A DNA stretch of 64,000 bases. Origin: Lactuca virosa. Taxonomy: Eukaryota; Streptophyta; Magnoliopsida; Asterales; Asteraceae. Each line of letters opens with the position of its first letter. Positions within the stretch are counted from its first letter, which is position 1. The position numbers were made by a program, and so were the translations under genes. Positions 48,458 through 60,276 of the stretch are shown piece by piece. Under the pieces are notes generated by a model. That model was not told the DNA's origin. It did not search any database and was given only the letters and a program-made list of their open reading frames with translations. The stretch covers positions 100,001,714 through 100,065,713 of the forward strand of contig CAKMRJ010005745.1 of the NCBI GenBank assembly GCA_928212115.1, given 5' to 3'.

Positions 48458-48790
48458 TGCTATAGCTACACCTGTAGTCTCACAACGCTCTAGCACTATC
48501 TGCCACCCTTGTGAATGCTACGGCTACACCCGCAGACTTACAACACTCTAACATTGTCTACCAACCTTATGAATGCTACGGCTACACCCGCAGACTTACA
48601 ACACTCTAACACTGTCTACTAACCTTGTGAATGCTACGGCTACACCCGCAGACTTACAACACTCTAACACTATGTGTCAACCTTGTGAATGCTATGGCTA
48701 CACTCGCAGACTTACAACACTATAACACTATCTGCCTGCTAGTGAATGCTACAGCTATCCCACAGTCTCACAACACTTTCCACGCTGTCT
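48458..48790. repeat. 58-bp tandem array in element B
   Basis: Units starting GAATGCTACGGCTACACCCG occur at about 48512, 48571, 48629, 48687 and 48743, each followed by CAGACTTACAACACTCTAAC. A related end is at 42553-42581, left of element A, so A landed inside this array. Confidence 0.85.
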
Positions 48791-49149
48791 CAAACGCAGA
48801 TTGCCAATCCGAACACATCCGACATCGAGCATACACACGACCTAGCATCCCAACTAGTGCTCCATTACTAGCCAATCAATAACGGTCACTAAAACAACCG
48901 AATCCTATCGATGCTGGATAACCATCCTGCGGAACCCTGACTGCAGACCTTCCTCAAAACACCCCTGATCCGATCTCCACCATAAACCAAGATGACATTG
49001 TACACTCCCAACCCGCAATTAGGGAAATAACCTTTCGCTACCCACTAATAATTCTCGGTATGCAATTGGCATATGACATCTCTTGGAAATATAATTCAAA
49101 TACAGACATAGGATAAACCCAGAGTTACACTTACTCAAACCCTTGGAAC

Positions 49150-50080
49150 GAAAGACTCCCCTGTGCAGTTTCCCGCACGTGCTGCACTGAATCCGGCCCT
49201 GCTAGTTTCTCAAAAGTTGATCTGAAATCTTGGGTCTCTTCCCGAGACCCTCTAATATATGCAACTGATCTGGTTCCCTTTTCCCAATGTGCTCCAAGTT
49301 AGTATCCCGTTCTCGGGCTCTAGAAGTTGTATCATTCCGGGTCTCGCACCCCGAGATACCTATAATTTCCCTACTATCATTCTGCAATATGTCATGATAC
49401 CTTACCTTCTTCATTTCCTCATCTGATGCATACTGCGGTACCAAATAAGCTCTCTCTCGAGACTTGGCAGTGATCTCTGCCACAGTCTCAGTAGTCTGGT
49501 AGAGATCTAGCAACTCTTACGCCAACTGTTGCGCCTCAATCGCCTGGGCAAACTCTGCCCGGAATCTGGTCGAAAAAGTCATCCCATGCCATAGCATAGA
49601 CCACATCATCACCCCACTCACTACCAACCTCTTCCCATCAATCACATGCCCTGTCCTTCAGGAGGCAAGAAGTAAGTCAGACCTTGTCCCTCTCGGGCAA
49701 CGGCTGGTACGATAAGTGTTGCTGACATCTGCCAACCATCTGCTGCTAGTGATGGGGTACCTAGCCCCATGATAATCTGGAGCTTCACAAGCTCTGAAAT
49801 CCCAAATCATCAACGTACGCGTCCCTATCATGGCCGCTATCTCAGTGCGCAATACACTCTGCCTCTCATCAAGAATCTCTAAAATGCCCGCCTTGACCAT
49901 ACCAAAGATCATAGGAGTCTAGTAAGTGATACTGTGCGTAATCTCAGATGGAATGAACTCCCTCATCTGATCATCAAGCTGTCCGGCTCTAGAGTCTGAG
50001 CCTGATACCTCTTCGGCACCAGAACTGCCATCTGGTCTCCCACGTAGCGTCACCATACTCAGAAATATACCATAAAAATC
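49150..50080 (-). pseudogene. Gag of element B, decayed
   Basis: Minus-strand pieces match a Ty3-like (chromovirus-type) gag: about 49912-49680 reads TRTLMIWDFRACEAPDYHGA and SSRWLADVSNTYRTSRCP; 49513-49202 reads YASDEEMKKVRYHDILQND, then ARERDTNLEHIGKREPDQ and GLGKRPKISDQ. Stops and frame changes separate them, and no zinc knuckle can be read with confidence. Its family differs from the gags of A and C. Confidence 0.75.
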
Positions 50081-50177
50081 ATCAGAATACTCATCATAAC
50101 TCGAGGGATCTCACACACTACAAGTTCCCTGGGTTCGTCTCAGCCTTCCTTGATTCGAGTACGGATCCTCCGCTTTT

Positions 50178-50199
50178 AGTAGTACGGGCCCATACTACC
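50178..50199. other. Imperfect 22-base palindrome in element B
   Basis: AGTAGTACGGG then CCCATACTACC, related to the perfect palindrome of element A. Here it lies upstream of gag in element sense, in the 5' leader. Confidence 0.65.
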
Positions 50200-50978
50200 T
50201 TCCATATCTATCCGTACTTTCCTCAAAAACTACCTTGACTTCACCAAGTCCCTTCTACTACTACTGCTTCATGCACTACTCTCATCCTAGGCTTGCACTA
50301 GGGTAATCACCATCCCACTCTTTGCCATCAACTGCATAAGAAGCCCCTGCTATCTCCCCCTAACTAGCTCGCGAATACCATTACATATCACTAAGACTAG
50401 ATAATTCTTAGAATGAGAGGTCCTACCCTACAACGGTTGGACTCAGACAAGAGCTGCGAAATAGAGCTAGACCTAACCTTCTGAAATTATTTAGTCCTCA
50501 TCATATGTAACTTAACATATTCGTTTACTAGTTAGTTAAAGATAACTAGGACTCGTAAAAGCACAAAGCAAGCAGCATTCAAGAATTGAGTAACCATAAT
50601 CATGCATATCCTATTCAGACCATCATATTACCGACTAATCAGTTTTAGCATACAGTTCAATAAGCTCATACAACAGACATATAAGGCATCCTTCCTATAT
50701 CCTTAGCTCTAAACTAGCTTGCAGTTCTCATACACATATAACAAGCATACAAGGCATCATTCCTGGATCCTTAGCCCTAATCTAGCATGCAATTCTCATA
50801 AACATATTATAACATAAACTTGTATGGGTAATTTGGGAGTCCTTACTTGAGCTCGACTGATTGCATGCACCACACCCTTTTCTCTTTTCCAAAGTTCTTT
50901 TTTCTTTTCAAAATTCTTTTCTTTTTCTCAAAGTTCTTTTTATAAAAATGATTTTTTTTGAAAATTTTCATACCAACT
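50200..50978 (-). other. Leader of element B
   Basis: Non-coding, with a duplicated GGCATCxTTCCTxxATCCTTAG block at about 50683-50708 and 50750-50775. Next to the LTR the minus strand reads TTGGTATGA, only the first six bases of an initiator-Met primer site, so the PBS is decayed. Confidence 0.6.
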
Positions 50979-53665
50979 TGAAACATCCCAAAAATACAGT
51001 CCAAATTTTTCATTTTAAATCATTAATAAAACCATAGTAATCCAAACATCATATAAAAACCATAAACTGTGTATCTCAAAAGATCGTAACAGCTGTCAAA
51101 ATATATCAGAGTATAAACTTCCTAGGCTAAACAAAGGGTATGTGCACTGCAATCATCCCGAGCTCTTCCCCTTGCTACCGGAAGTACCTGAAACCAAAAC
51201 TAAAAACAGTAAGCACAAAGCTTAGTGAGTCTCCCTAAACTACCACATACCATACAAATGATCATGCTACTAGAAGATACTGGCCCCGCCCACACTCAGC
51301 TACTATGAGATACGAGCCCCACCCACACTCGGCTACTATGAGATATGGGCCCCGCCCACACTCAGCTACTATGAGATACGGGCCCCGCCCACACTCAGCT
51401 ACTATGAGATACGGTCCCTCCCACACATTGCTAGTCATGAAAATACATACAAGTACCACACAGACAACAAGTATAACTAAGCATATAAATATGTACCATA
51501 TCAACTATCTATGAGATGCGAGCCCCGCCCATACTCATCTACTATGAGATACTGGCCCTGCCCACACTCTATAAGATATGGGCCCCGACCATACTTACAT
51601 TCCTAACAACACATACAGGTATCACACAGACAACAAGTATAGCAATCCAACAATCAGACTAATATCTATACTCAGGTAATAATGAGATACGAGCCCCGCC
51701 CACACTCTGTGTTCCTATCAAGAACATATAACTACATGGGCCGACGTTGGTGCCTTAGACCCGTTCAATCCATGAGGAGACTGACCTTGCACTGTTGAAG
51801 TCCCGTAGATAATTCTCTGGCTACTGGCTGACAATTCCCGAACTGTCAATCGTCAAAACAAAACCCAATTAACCATTTGGGTTTCAATGCATAACTATAA
51901 ATACACACTTGGGGTAAAAGGACCATTTACCCCCAACATAGCTTAGTCCAAGACCAAGGCCCAACTCATACTATGAAGGCCCAAAAGTCACATAATCAAC
52001 CAAGGCCCAATGGTGGCCCAATTTTCTAAATTGTGCCCAAACTCCTTACATGGTCTTACCTTAAGGCCCAACCATTTATTCTTGGTCCAACACTTGGCAT
52101 TCTAATGGTCCAATATCTCATAATCCTCAAGGCCCAAATGTGGCCCATCTATGGCCCAATTTTTCCAAATTGGGCTCAAGATTTTCCAATGGGCCTTATC
52201 CTAAAGCCCAATTCAATATTCTAGTCCACATACTTGTTCTTGGATGGCCCATCAATAGTCCAAACATCTAGGCTCAACAGAAAAGGCCCAACTCAAAACC
52301 CAACACAATTAGGGTTTTCACAAGAAATGACGATTAGGGTTAACCAGAAACACTTAACCCATTAAGGACTTAATCCATTAAGTCCATCAATCTACTAGGT
52401 CAATCATACAGTTTAATTGGGCATAAGTCATACTTCAATCCACTGGTCCAAACGCTGGTCCCGGTAATCCAAAACTAACATCTCCCAAAATTAGGGTTTT
52501 CTAAACCCTAGGTTTCCAACCCAAACACAAGCCAACCAAGTCCAAGATTAAGTTTTTAGGTCCATTAGGGTTCCACTAGTCCGGGCACCACCCACTGCTG
52601 CCTCGGGCAGTGGTGGTCGGTGGCGGCTCACGGCGACAACCACCATTTCCAATGGTGGTGGTGGTTCCTGACCAAAAGTTTCATATACAACTTCACACCC
52701 ATAAAGTACACACTCACACACAAAAACACACACACACACACACAACCACCCTTCACGGCGGCCGGTGGCAGCAGAAAATGGTGGCAGTGGGCGGCAGCCA
52801 CCACCTTGAGGTGGTAGTGGTGAGTTTCTTGCCAAAATCGTACCTACAGCCCCATAAAAACATTAACCAGCATGTTCCTTCGAACACACACCCTTATAGC
52901 CACCGTCTAGGCGTCAGATGCTTCCGGAAAAGATGAAAACGGCGGCCCAAGGGCCACCGACGACAGTAACAGTGGTTTCGGCGTCGCATTCACGGAAAAG
53001 AACGAGAAGGAGAGAAAGGTAGGTTGCGGTGGACTTACCGTGCGATTCCGACGACTCACGACCCTCACACAATGACGACGCAACCCTCCTTCGGTCATCA
53101 ACGATCTACCGGCAGTTCTCGACGTCACTGGCTGCAGCGGGGGACAGGACGATGGCGTTAGACAACTCGACAACGGGCGGAAAGGGTGGCTGTCGGACCC
53201 TGTGATGCAAGCGGCGACTGACGTGCTCCAAGAACGATGGTGGCGGCTGAACTCATCTAGGTTTAGGTTTTACTGCAAGGTGGTGACGGGTATAAGCCCC
53301 GTCCATTTTAAAACTTTTTCACATTTACAAGTTTGGTCCCTCCCCATAGGATCCTTTCACTTAAACCCAAAACTTACCCTTTAGCCCCTGCCTCCATAAA
53401 ATCTTTTCAACTTTAATCCAATATTTACCATTCAGCCCCTCTCTTAAAGATTTTATTTCAATTTAAATCTAGAATTTACCAAACAACCCTTAACCTCCAA
53501 AATTCTTTACAAACTAATCCGGGAATTACATTTTAACCCCCAAACTCTCAATTATGACTCTTTAATCCCCAAAACCAAACGCCTTGCTAAATTACTCCGC
53601 ATTTAGGGCTACTATTCATTTATTAACCTTTATATATTTATTTATTTAATAAACGGGATGTTACA
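50979..53665 (-). repeat. 5' LTR of element B
   Basis: 2687 bp, closely similar to 38875-41528 including the tandem array, the GGCCCA cluster (51955-52290) and the AAACCCTAA boxes. Microsatellite (CA)n at 52712-52745. Confidence 0.93.
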
Positions 53666-53689
53666 CCGGATAAGAAAATTCCTTCTATT

Positions 53690-54933
53690 GATTTACTGAA
53701 GCGATATCTGCTTCCTCCTTTACAACCCCAAGAGTCATCTAAAATGCTTGTGCCTTTTGTTTTGGCGGCACATTTGGCATTGCAACTTCTCTCTTTCTTG
53801 GGCAATCCTTCTAGTAATTCCATGCTTCTCCATACTCGTAACACACCTTCTTATTGGAAGTGAATTTGCTAGCGTAGTGGCCAGTCTTGCCACACCTATA
53901 GCAGGTCACATATTCTATGCATTGTCCAAAATGCTTCTTTTTGCAGCTTTCACATCATTTCACCTCGTTGTTACCCCCATGTTTCTTGTCATTGGGGTTA
54001 GATCTATTATTTTTATTGGATTTGAGAATCCTTCACCCTTCCTCTTCTATCCAAGTTCAACTCTGTCGGTGGTTCTTCCCTTGATCATGTCTTCAACAGA
54101 TTTGGTAACCCGGATGGTTATTTCCAAGGTAGTTGATGGTTTCACCATTGGACCGAAATCCATTTGTAGTCCATTAGCAAATCTATCTATCTTGGAGAGT
54201 TTAGTAAGAAATAGTTAAGGAACTAATTTCATTTTCTAAATAAAGGCTGCAACGTACTCATTGACGCTCATCTTTTCATTTCTTTAGATTCCAAAATTCC
54301 TTACTTATTTCCAGAATGTCTATTTCTAAGCAGTATTCCTTTTTAGTTGCACAAAGAAGTCCTCCCATAAAATCTTCCTCGTTTTTCCTTTTGTCATAGT
54401 GTCATTCAACCGTTTCCACCATTTTAATTCTCCAGTGGGCAGTTGTCTGGCTGTAAATATTGTCTTCCGGTTGTCACTGTAGTCTCAACTCTCAAATGTC
54501 ATCTCCATATCTCCATTTCATATATCGAATCCATAACGGTCACTAGTGTTGGTTCTCTAGAAAGAATTGGTGGTTGGGATTCCATGAAGTCCTCATATTT
54601 GCATCCATTTTTGTTAATCTCTTTCTCGATGTTGTTCCTCCTAATCCTTCGTGGTACAGCTTGGTCCATAGTCCTACTGTAGCTTCCTTCTTCGAATTGT
54701 CCTTCATTTAACACTGGGTCATCAACCAGTGTAGTTACTTCTCTCACATTCCCTTGGAGCAGTTATCTGGTCTCCTCCATTTGCTCAGCAAGCATTCCCT
54801 GAATCGTAGATTGAACTCCTTCCATCATGATTATGTTAGCTGCTAGCACGACTTCTGGTGCGCGTTCAATCATATGTCAAGGTTCAGGCTATTGATTTCC
54901 GTTACATTTCCCAGTCCGCTACATGTTCTCACC
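53690..54933 (-). pseudogene. Gag of element C, decayed
   Basis: Homologous to A's gag (VRTCSGLGNVTE; PVLNEGQFEEGSYS; GCKYEDFMESQPPILSREPT) but with many stops and frame changes. Zinc-knuckle traces at about 53970-53800 read CESCKKKHFGQC, CYRCGKTGHYASKF (the last Cys is lost) and CYEYGEAWNY (Cys, Gly and His lost). Decay is far heavier than in A, consistent with C being the oldest of the three nested elements. Confidence 0.8.
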
Positions 54934-55364
54934 ATGATGTTATGTACACTAGAACAATCGTTAAGTAACGAAATCTCAGGTATATTATGATAGAGAAGGT
55001 TTTAGTTATGCTTAGGTGCATAATCCTCCTTATCACCCCGAAAAGTTATATGCCGGTTTTAATACATTAATTTATATGTTTAGAATTTGAACACATAAAG
55101 TTTCCAAATCAAGGCCTACAACATGTCTTAAATCCTTTTTAAATAGAAATCTAGGTAGGCAACCTAAGGCATGCTATAATTTATTTAGCACATAACAGAA
55201 AATTAGTCATTCTATCCTAAAGTAAGCCAGTGTTTGGGTCAATTCAGATATACTACCTAAAATAAAATAGACACATACCTAACGATCATCGCTTAGCATT
55301 CTAAGTTTAAGTCTAAAAATCCTCAAAATTCCTAGTTCGCTTAAACTAATGATTTGATACCAAT
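54934..55364 (-). other. Leader and primer site of element C
   Basis: Non-coding. The primer site TGGTATCAAATC (55362-55351) matches initiator-Met tRNA with two changes. Confidence 0.65.
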
Positions 55365-56196
55365 TGTGACATCCCCAAATTTATGGCCAATTAAAAGAAA
55401 TTTAATTTATGCTTATTTAAAAAAGAGTATTCTTTTATTTGTGCGGAATTTGTCCCAAAACATTATTAATGTGAAATGATATCAATATCAAAAGCATTTC
55501 TGAAGAGACGTTTTCTTTTTTCATTAATATTTGAAAGCTTGGGATGTCATAACTGATACAAGAACATAAGCATAAACTATCTTTACATACCTTACATCAA
55601 TTTATTTAATGGCCTAAAACTCCTTAAATATCTAGGTAGATTGAAACATCAATATCCTTGATCCTTCTTACCGTTACCAAAGAAACTGAGTGGGTCAGGC
55701 TTGGGAGCTTGGTGAGCATATAGGGTTTTCAAACCACAATAATAATTAAATCTCTTAAATATATATCTTTTACACCAAACATATAACCCGATTACCCATT
55801 ATCGTTATTCTCACTCTTTAATCCTAAATTGATTATCTCAAGGGATCTATCCTAAAGGATCGATGGAAGTAACGAGGAGACAATCCATACTCTCCGATAT
55901 ATGTCAGTAAGGAAACCATGGGAGGGGGGATAGAGTACTCGAATGACCACACAATCCATACTCTCCGATAGCATGATTCATTAACACCTACAGATTGCGA
56001 GTCTGCTAGTATTCCACTAGACTGTCTAGAAGAGTTTGTGGTCATCATCAATACTCTGTTAGATTTTTTTTTGAAATGGAAAACTATCTAAACCTACTCC
56101 TAAATACCACCTATGTCTCCTAAGAGACTTGAACCTATGACCTCTCATTTCAGTAGTACAGTAGTACAATGTTTGGGCATGGTCTCTCACTATATC

Positions 56197-56228
<32 letters not shown>

Positions 56229-56277
56229 AGTCTCAATAGTACAGTAGTACTTTATTGGACATGGTCTCTCATAATTA

Positions 56278-56347
<70 letters not shown>

Positions 56348-57306
56348 GGGAACTTGGGAGTATCGGGGCTAGGGGTATGGAGAGATTTTTAGAGGATTGG
56401 TGGTGAAATGACCGAGGAAAAAAGCTGAAAACGCTGCTATTTATAGAGGAAATAGGGAGGCGCGCCACATCAAATCCTTAGGTGCGCCACGCCCTATGGT
56501 GACGTTGCTCCTCCGCCTTGCTTCCACACGTTGCCTTTTGCATGGTCCACGTTGCCCTTTTAGAAGCCAGGCATGTCGCGCTTGCGCGCCGAGCGTATGC
56601 AATTTTCAATAAAGCGTATATTTCTCATACAACCTCCGTTTTCAACGTTCTTTATATCCATGTGTAGCTATCGATGAGTACTAGAACTTTCATTTAGACT
56701 TCGTTGGCTAATTCTCACTTTATTCTTAATTTATTATTTTAAAGGGATTAGACTGTTAAAACCCATATAAAAATCATAACTTTTTTATACGATCTCCGTT
56801 CTTGACTGTCTTTATATTTACGGATTCCTATTTACGAGATATTCAACTTTCATTTACATTGGTTTGGCTAACGGTCAACCGATTTTGATTTCGATTTCTT
56901 GTGTCGCACACTGCTACGTTGAAACTTCGAAAAATCATAACTTCCTCATATGAAGTCGGATTTGAACGTTCTCTATAGGCACGCTCAAGCTTTTATGATT
57001 ATTACGACTTTCATTTAGATTACATACGCTAATAAGCAACCTATCTTCGATTCACGTTTTACAACGTATTTTGTTGCATAGTGTTGAACGCAAGTCTTCA
57101 AACAATCATAACTTTTTCATACGAAGTCAGATTCAAGTGTTCTATATACCTAGAAAATCGTCATCACGGCTACTACAAGTCTCATTAAAATTATTTATCC
57201 AAAATAATCTTATATTAAAAACATATATTTTTCGCTTGTAAAGATACGACGAGTAATTATTAGTTATTATATCTTAAATGTCTAGCCCGAATTTGCGGGC
57301 GTTACA
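55365..57306 (-). repeat. 5' LTR of element C
   Basis: 1942 bp, the same family as 35356-37792, but a stretch equivalent to about 36240-36830 has been replaced by a (TA)n run (56282-56344). Extra sequence at 56066-56150 is absent from the other LTR. Confidence 0.88.
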
Positions 57307-57894
57307 TAAATGGTCGATGATTTTGTGAATAAATTATCCGGTTTAGCCACAAAAGCAAGGAGTCTTGCTTACGAGCTTGAAGAAGTGGATTTGGTGAAAA
57401 GGTTACTTGATTGGATGCCTAAGTCTTTTCTCCAAATCATGACTTCAATAGAGCAATATTTAGAGCTGGATTCAATGTTATTCGGTGAAGATGTCGGTAG
57501 ATTGAAGGCATACGAGGAGCATATAAGAGGAACCGAGAAAGTGGAGGATACTCAAGGTGGTTTGATGTTGGATAATGAATAAAAATCGCATGTTTGTAAG
57601 CATTGTGACAATTGAAAATTCCCACTCATAATGAAATAAAATTTTTGTTTTTAGCTTAATAATTCATTAATACATATCCTTTCCATAAAACCAAGGTAAA
57701 CTAGATTTATCGATACATCATTAAATCAGAGTAAATCACAAAATGCGGAAACATGTGGTGTGTGCCCTGCAATCATCCCGAGATCTTCCATTTGGAAACC
57801 GAAACACCTGAAACATAAACTAAAAACCGTAAGCACAAAGCTTAGTGAGTTCCCCAAGATTCCACATACCACACATACATAAATCACATACTGG

Positions 57895-58045
57895 GCCCTC
57901 GCCCTCCATCGGGCCTCGCCCGGTATCGAGTCCTGCCCGGCATCGAGCCCCGCTCGGCTTCAAGCCCCGCCCGAAATCGAGCCCCGCTCAGCTTCGGTCC
58001 CCGCTCGGATTATAAATCTGTCAATCAGCTGGCCCCGCTTGACAT
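57895..58045. repeat. GC-rich short tandem repeats in LTR E
   Basis: About ten imperfect units of roughly 14-17 bp: GGCATCGAGCCCCGCTC and variants. More copies lie at 58155-58175 and 58210-58240. Confidence 0.8.
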
Positions 58046-58740
58046 TGGGCCCCGCTCGATACACACATAATCATATAACTATATAATCATATAAAAATAT
58101 AAGCTTACTAGCTCATGCAATAATCACAAAGACTATAGCATACCATACAGTCATCGAGCCCCGCCCGGTAAGCAAAAAACATATACTAATAACTATCATA
58201 AAATATACTCATCAGGCCCCGCCAGGCATCCGGCATTGCACGGTAAGCATACCATCATACAAAACATGCAAGAGTCACGCAAACATCTACCATCCTAATA
58301 TATAAATCATGGGACGACATTGGTGCCTTCGACCCGCTAAACCCAATGAGGAGACTCACCTCATACTACCGAAACACTCTGATAATCCCTGACTGATGGC
58401 TAACAGATCCCTGAACTATCAATATCAAAACAGCACCCAATCAACACTTGGGTCCCAAACCATAACCATGAATCCATTACTAGGGTAAATAACCAATTTA
58501 CCCCTAACCTAGTTTGGACCAAACTTAGGCCGAAACCTAAAATCCAAAAAAAGGCCCAAATACCAAAAACCACGCAAAGCCCAATCCATGGACCAATTTT
58601 CCAAATTGGGCCCAAAACCATTGTAGGCCTTCTCAAAATAATTATCATCCCAAAACCTGATGGCCCAACATGGCCCAAGACAACTAAGCCCAAAAGATGG
58701 CCCAAACCAAAGCCCAACATGAAAAATCTTTCCTGACTGA

Positions 58741-58826
58741 GTACGCGGGGCGTACCCATCTGTACGCTAAGCGTACTCGCTGTTTGGCTTGTACGTCGCG
58801 CGTACAGACATGTACGCCCAACGTAC
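58741..58826. promoter_or_regulatory. Four GTACG-N5-CGTAC dyads in LTR E
   Basis: Perfect half-sites at 58741-58755, 58762-58776, 58791-58805 and 58812-58826; spacers CGGGG, CTAAG, TCGCG and CCCAA. All four have exactly five bases between half-sites while the spacer varies, the signature of a dimer binding site or a selected hairpin. Function unknown. Confidence 0.65.
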
Positions 58827-59107
58827 TCCTCCATTAAGCCAAATCCTCCATTAAGCTTTTAATTATTAAGTCTAGAAGTCCAATTCACATATCTAAGTCC
58901 AAACAAGTGTCTAGAACCATAAAGTCACTGACTTGGTGACTTTGCATACCCAAAGAAGACGCAACCACAAAATATAGCATACTACTATCATGAAAAGGAC
59001 CCAAACTCATGCATGGATGGATTTAAACCCTAAAGGTGCCAACTTTATGGACCTTGAACCTCAGAAACACCAAGAGGGGCAACTCAAAGCTCCTGGAGTG
59101 GCATCAA

Positions 59108-59746
59108 TGTAAGAATTGGGGTGTAGAAAAGGCTTGAAAATTCTGAGAATTGTGGTTTCACTTTCAGATTAAAGTATTTGGGTGGTACTCCCAATCTTTA
59201 ATCGGATAAGACTCAAAATTGAGAAATCAGAAGAGAGAATGTTCAAGATGTTATGAAGAAGAAGAGTATCAAAAAAGATTTTGGATATGATCATATAACC
59301 AGAAAAACTTCCAGTCTTAAATTTGCCACATGACAGTTTTATGTCCTAAAACTATCAAAACGTCATAAACTAACTTAAATTCGGGTCTAGAATATGGATC
59401 ACAAAATCGGGTACATTTACCAAAATTCCGGATTTCTGATGCATTTTTAATATAGTAACATAACATATATAAAAAATTTCCGCGCTGACCCCAGCTAGGG
59501 GCTCTGCCCCTTGGACCTCGTCAGGGGCTGCCGCCCCTTGGACCCCGCTCCCAGGGGCGCTGCCCCCGGACACCCGTCGGTTCAGGGGCTTCGCCCCTAA
59601 ATTACAATATACTTTCAACAAAGACAAAATTAAACTAATGTGCACTCCGCACCATACCGATTTGTTCAATAATTGTCAAAGTGACATTGATCAACAAATT
59701 AACCTCATTACACTTAAATAACATTAGTGATATAAAATCACCAACA
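59108..59746 (-). repeat. 3' LTR of element F
   Basis: 639 bp, TGTTGGTGATTTT...CCAATTCTTACA. A TATA-like TTTTTTATATATG lies at 59478-59466. Four AGGGGC-N3/4-GCCCCT dyads lie upstream in element sense. Confidence 0.82.
59497..59598 (-). promoter_or_regulatory. Four AGGGGC-N3/4-GCCCCT dyads upstream of the F TATA box
   Basis: 59497-59511, 59523-59538, 59553-59567 (last base changed) and 59584-59598. Half-sites are constant and spacers vary. A promoter role is inferred from their position 20-130 bp upstream of the TATA box. Confidence 0.65.
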
Positions 59747-60276
59747 AACCTCCCCTATTTAAGTGTAATCTTGATTAACTTAACATTAAAATCATAACAA
59801 CAACAAACTGATGCATAAATGAAATATCGTGACGATTGAATTTCACATTAGTATATTACTCATTCCAAATATTCAAATATCAGGGTGTCAATAAGGATTG
59901 AACCCTTTCTATTCTAAGTGAATACATGAAAATAATATACACAACAATTTACATTCTCAAAGTTCTAACTTGACACTATATTTTACTAGCTTGTGTCCCA
60001 ACCTTCAATAAGCATATCAAAGCCAAGTCCTAACTTCTTGAAGCAACTAAACTTCATGCTTATATAGGTAGTCCTTTTATTCTTGCACCTGCAAATGCAA
60101 TTTTTCAAAAGAACTATTAAGAATATAAATTCAACCACCTTAACTTGCAGTACTGAACACATACCTTGGGATGATGATAATAATGTGTTCCAATCTTCAA
60201 ATATCAAGCTTTCCACATTGAATTCAACATCTAATATTACATTATATGGGAATTGGGTATCTCAATATAAAAGATT
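59747..60276 (-). other. PPT and 3' non-coding region of element F
   Basis: AAATAGGGGAGGTT next to the LTR is the polypurine tract. The 500 bp up to the pol stop contain no gene. Confidence 0.75.

Larger units (their letters stand above)
38875..53665 (-). mobile_element. Element B: Ty3-like retrotransposon, pol lost, holding element A
   Basis: LTRs 38875-41528 and 50979-53665 (TGTAACATCCC...GGGATGTTTCA on the minus strand), flanked by a perfect TSD, CCGGA (38870-38874 and 53666-53670). PPT at 41529-41545 (AAGTGGGGGAGAAC), preceded by GATTTCGAGGACGAAATC, the usual 3' end of Ty3-like pol regions. Only gag remnants remain; without A the internal region is about 3.6 kb. Confidence 0.93.
35356..57306 (-). 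mobile_element. Element C: Ty3-like, gag only, holding elements B and A
   Basis: LTRs at 35356-37792 and 55365-57306, the same family, TGTAACGC...GGGATGTCACA on the minus strand. Flanks are GAAAT (35351-35355) and TAAAT (57307-57311), a TSD with one change, confirmed by the restored gag frame of D. Own internal sequence is 37793-38869 and 53671-55364. It has a decayed gag and no protease, RT or integrase. Confidence 0.9.
35013..57582 (+). pseudogene. Copia gag of element D, split by the 22-kb element C
   Basis: First part 35013-35355: MSMVNEGGSMSYRVLVLTPT, SYLVWAVKVKSIMDAHNIWE, then after a frameshift IPKDMVLQMVSYTD, ending KEGE. Second part 57307-57582: MVDDFVNKLSGLATKARSLA, LVKRLLDWMPKSF, IEQYLELDSM, GRLKAYEEH. 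When C and one copy of its TSD are discounted the frame crosses the junction cleanly (KEGE then MVDDF), and the two halves make one UBN2-type copia gag. The first half also has a stop near 35297. The element is cut again at 57604 by E; no pol is seen in the window. Confidence 0.85.
57604..59107 (-). mobile_element. LTR of element E, interrupted by F
   Basis: Begins TGTGACAATTG at 57604 and shares its layout with LTR B (CACCTGAAAC, GTAAGCACAAAGCTTAGTGAG, CCGCCCGG arrays, GGCCCA motifs at 58550-58705). It cuts the gag region of D. F is inserted at 59108, and E's remainder lies beyond the window, so its TSD and internal region cannot be seen. Confidence 0.7.

Noticed and set aside
48458..48790. 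Regular 58-bp repeats resembling a CRISPR array
   Set aside because: Units are contiguous tandem repeats without distinct spacers, in plant nuclear retrotransposon DNA.
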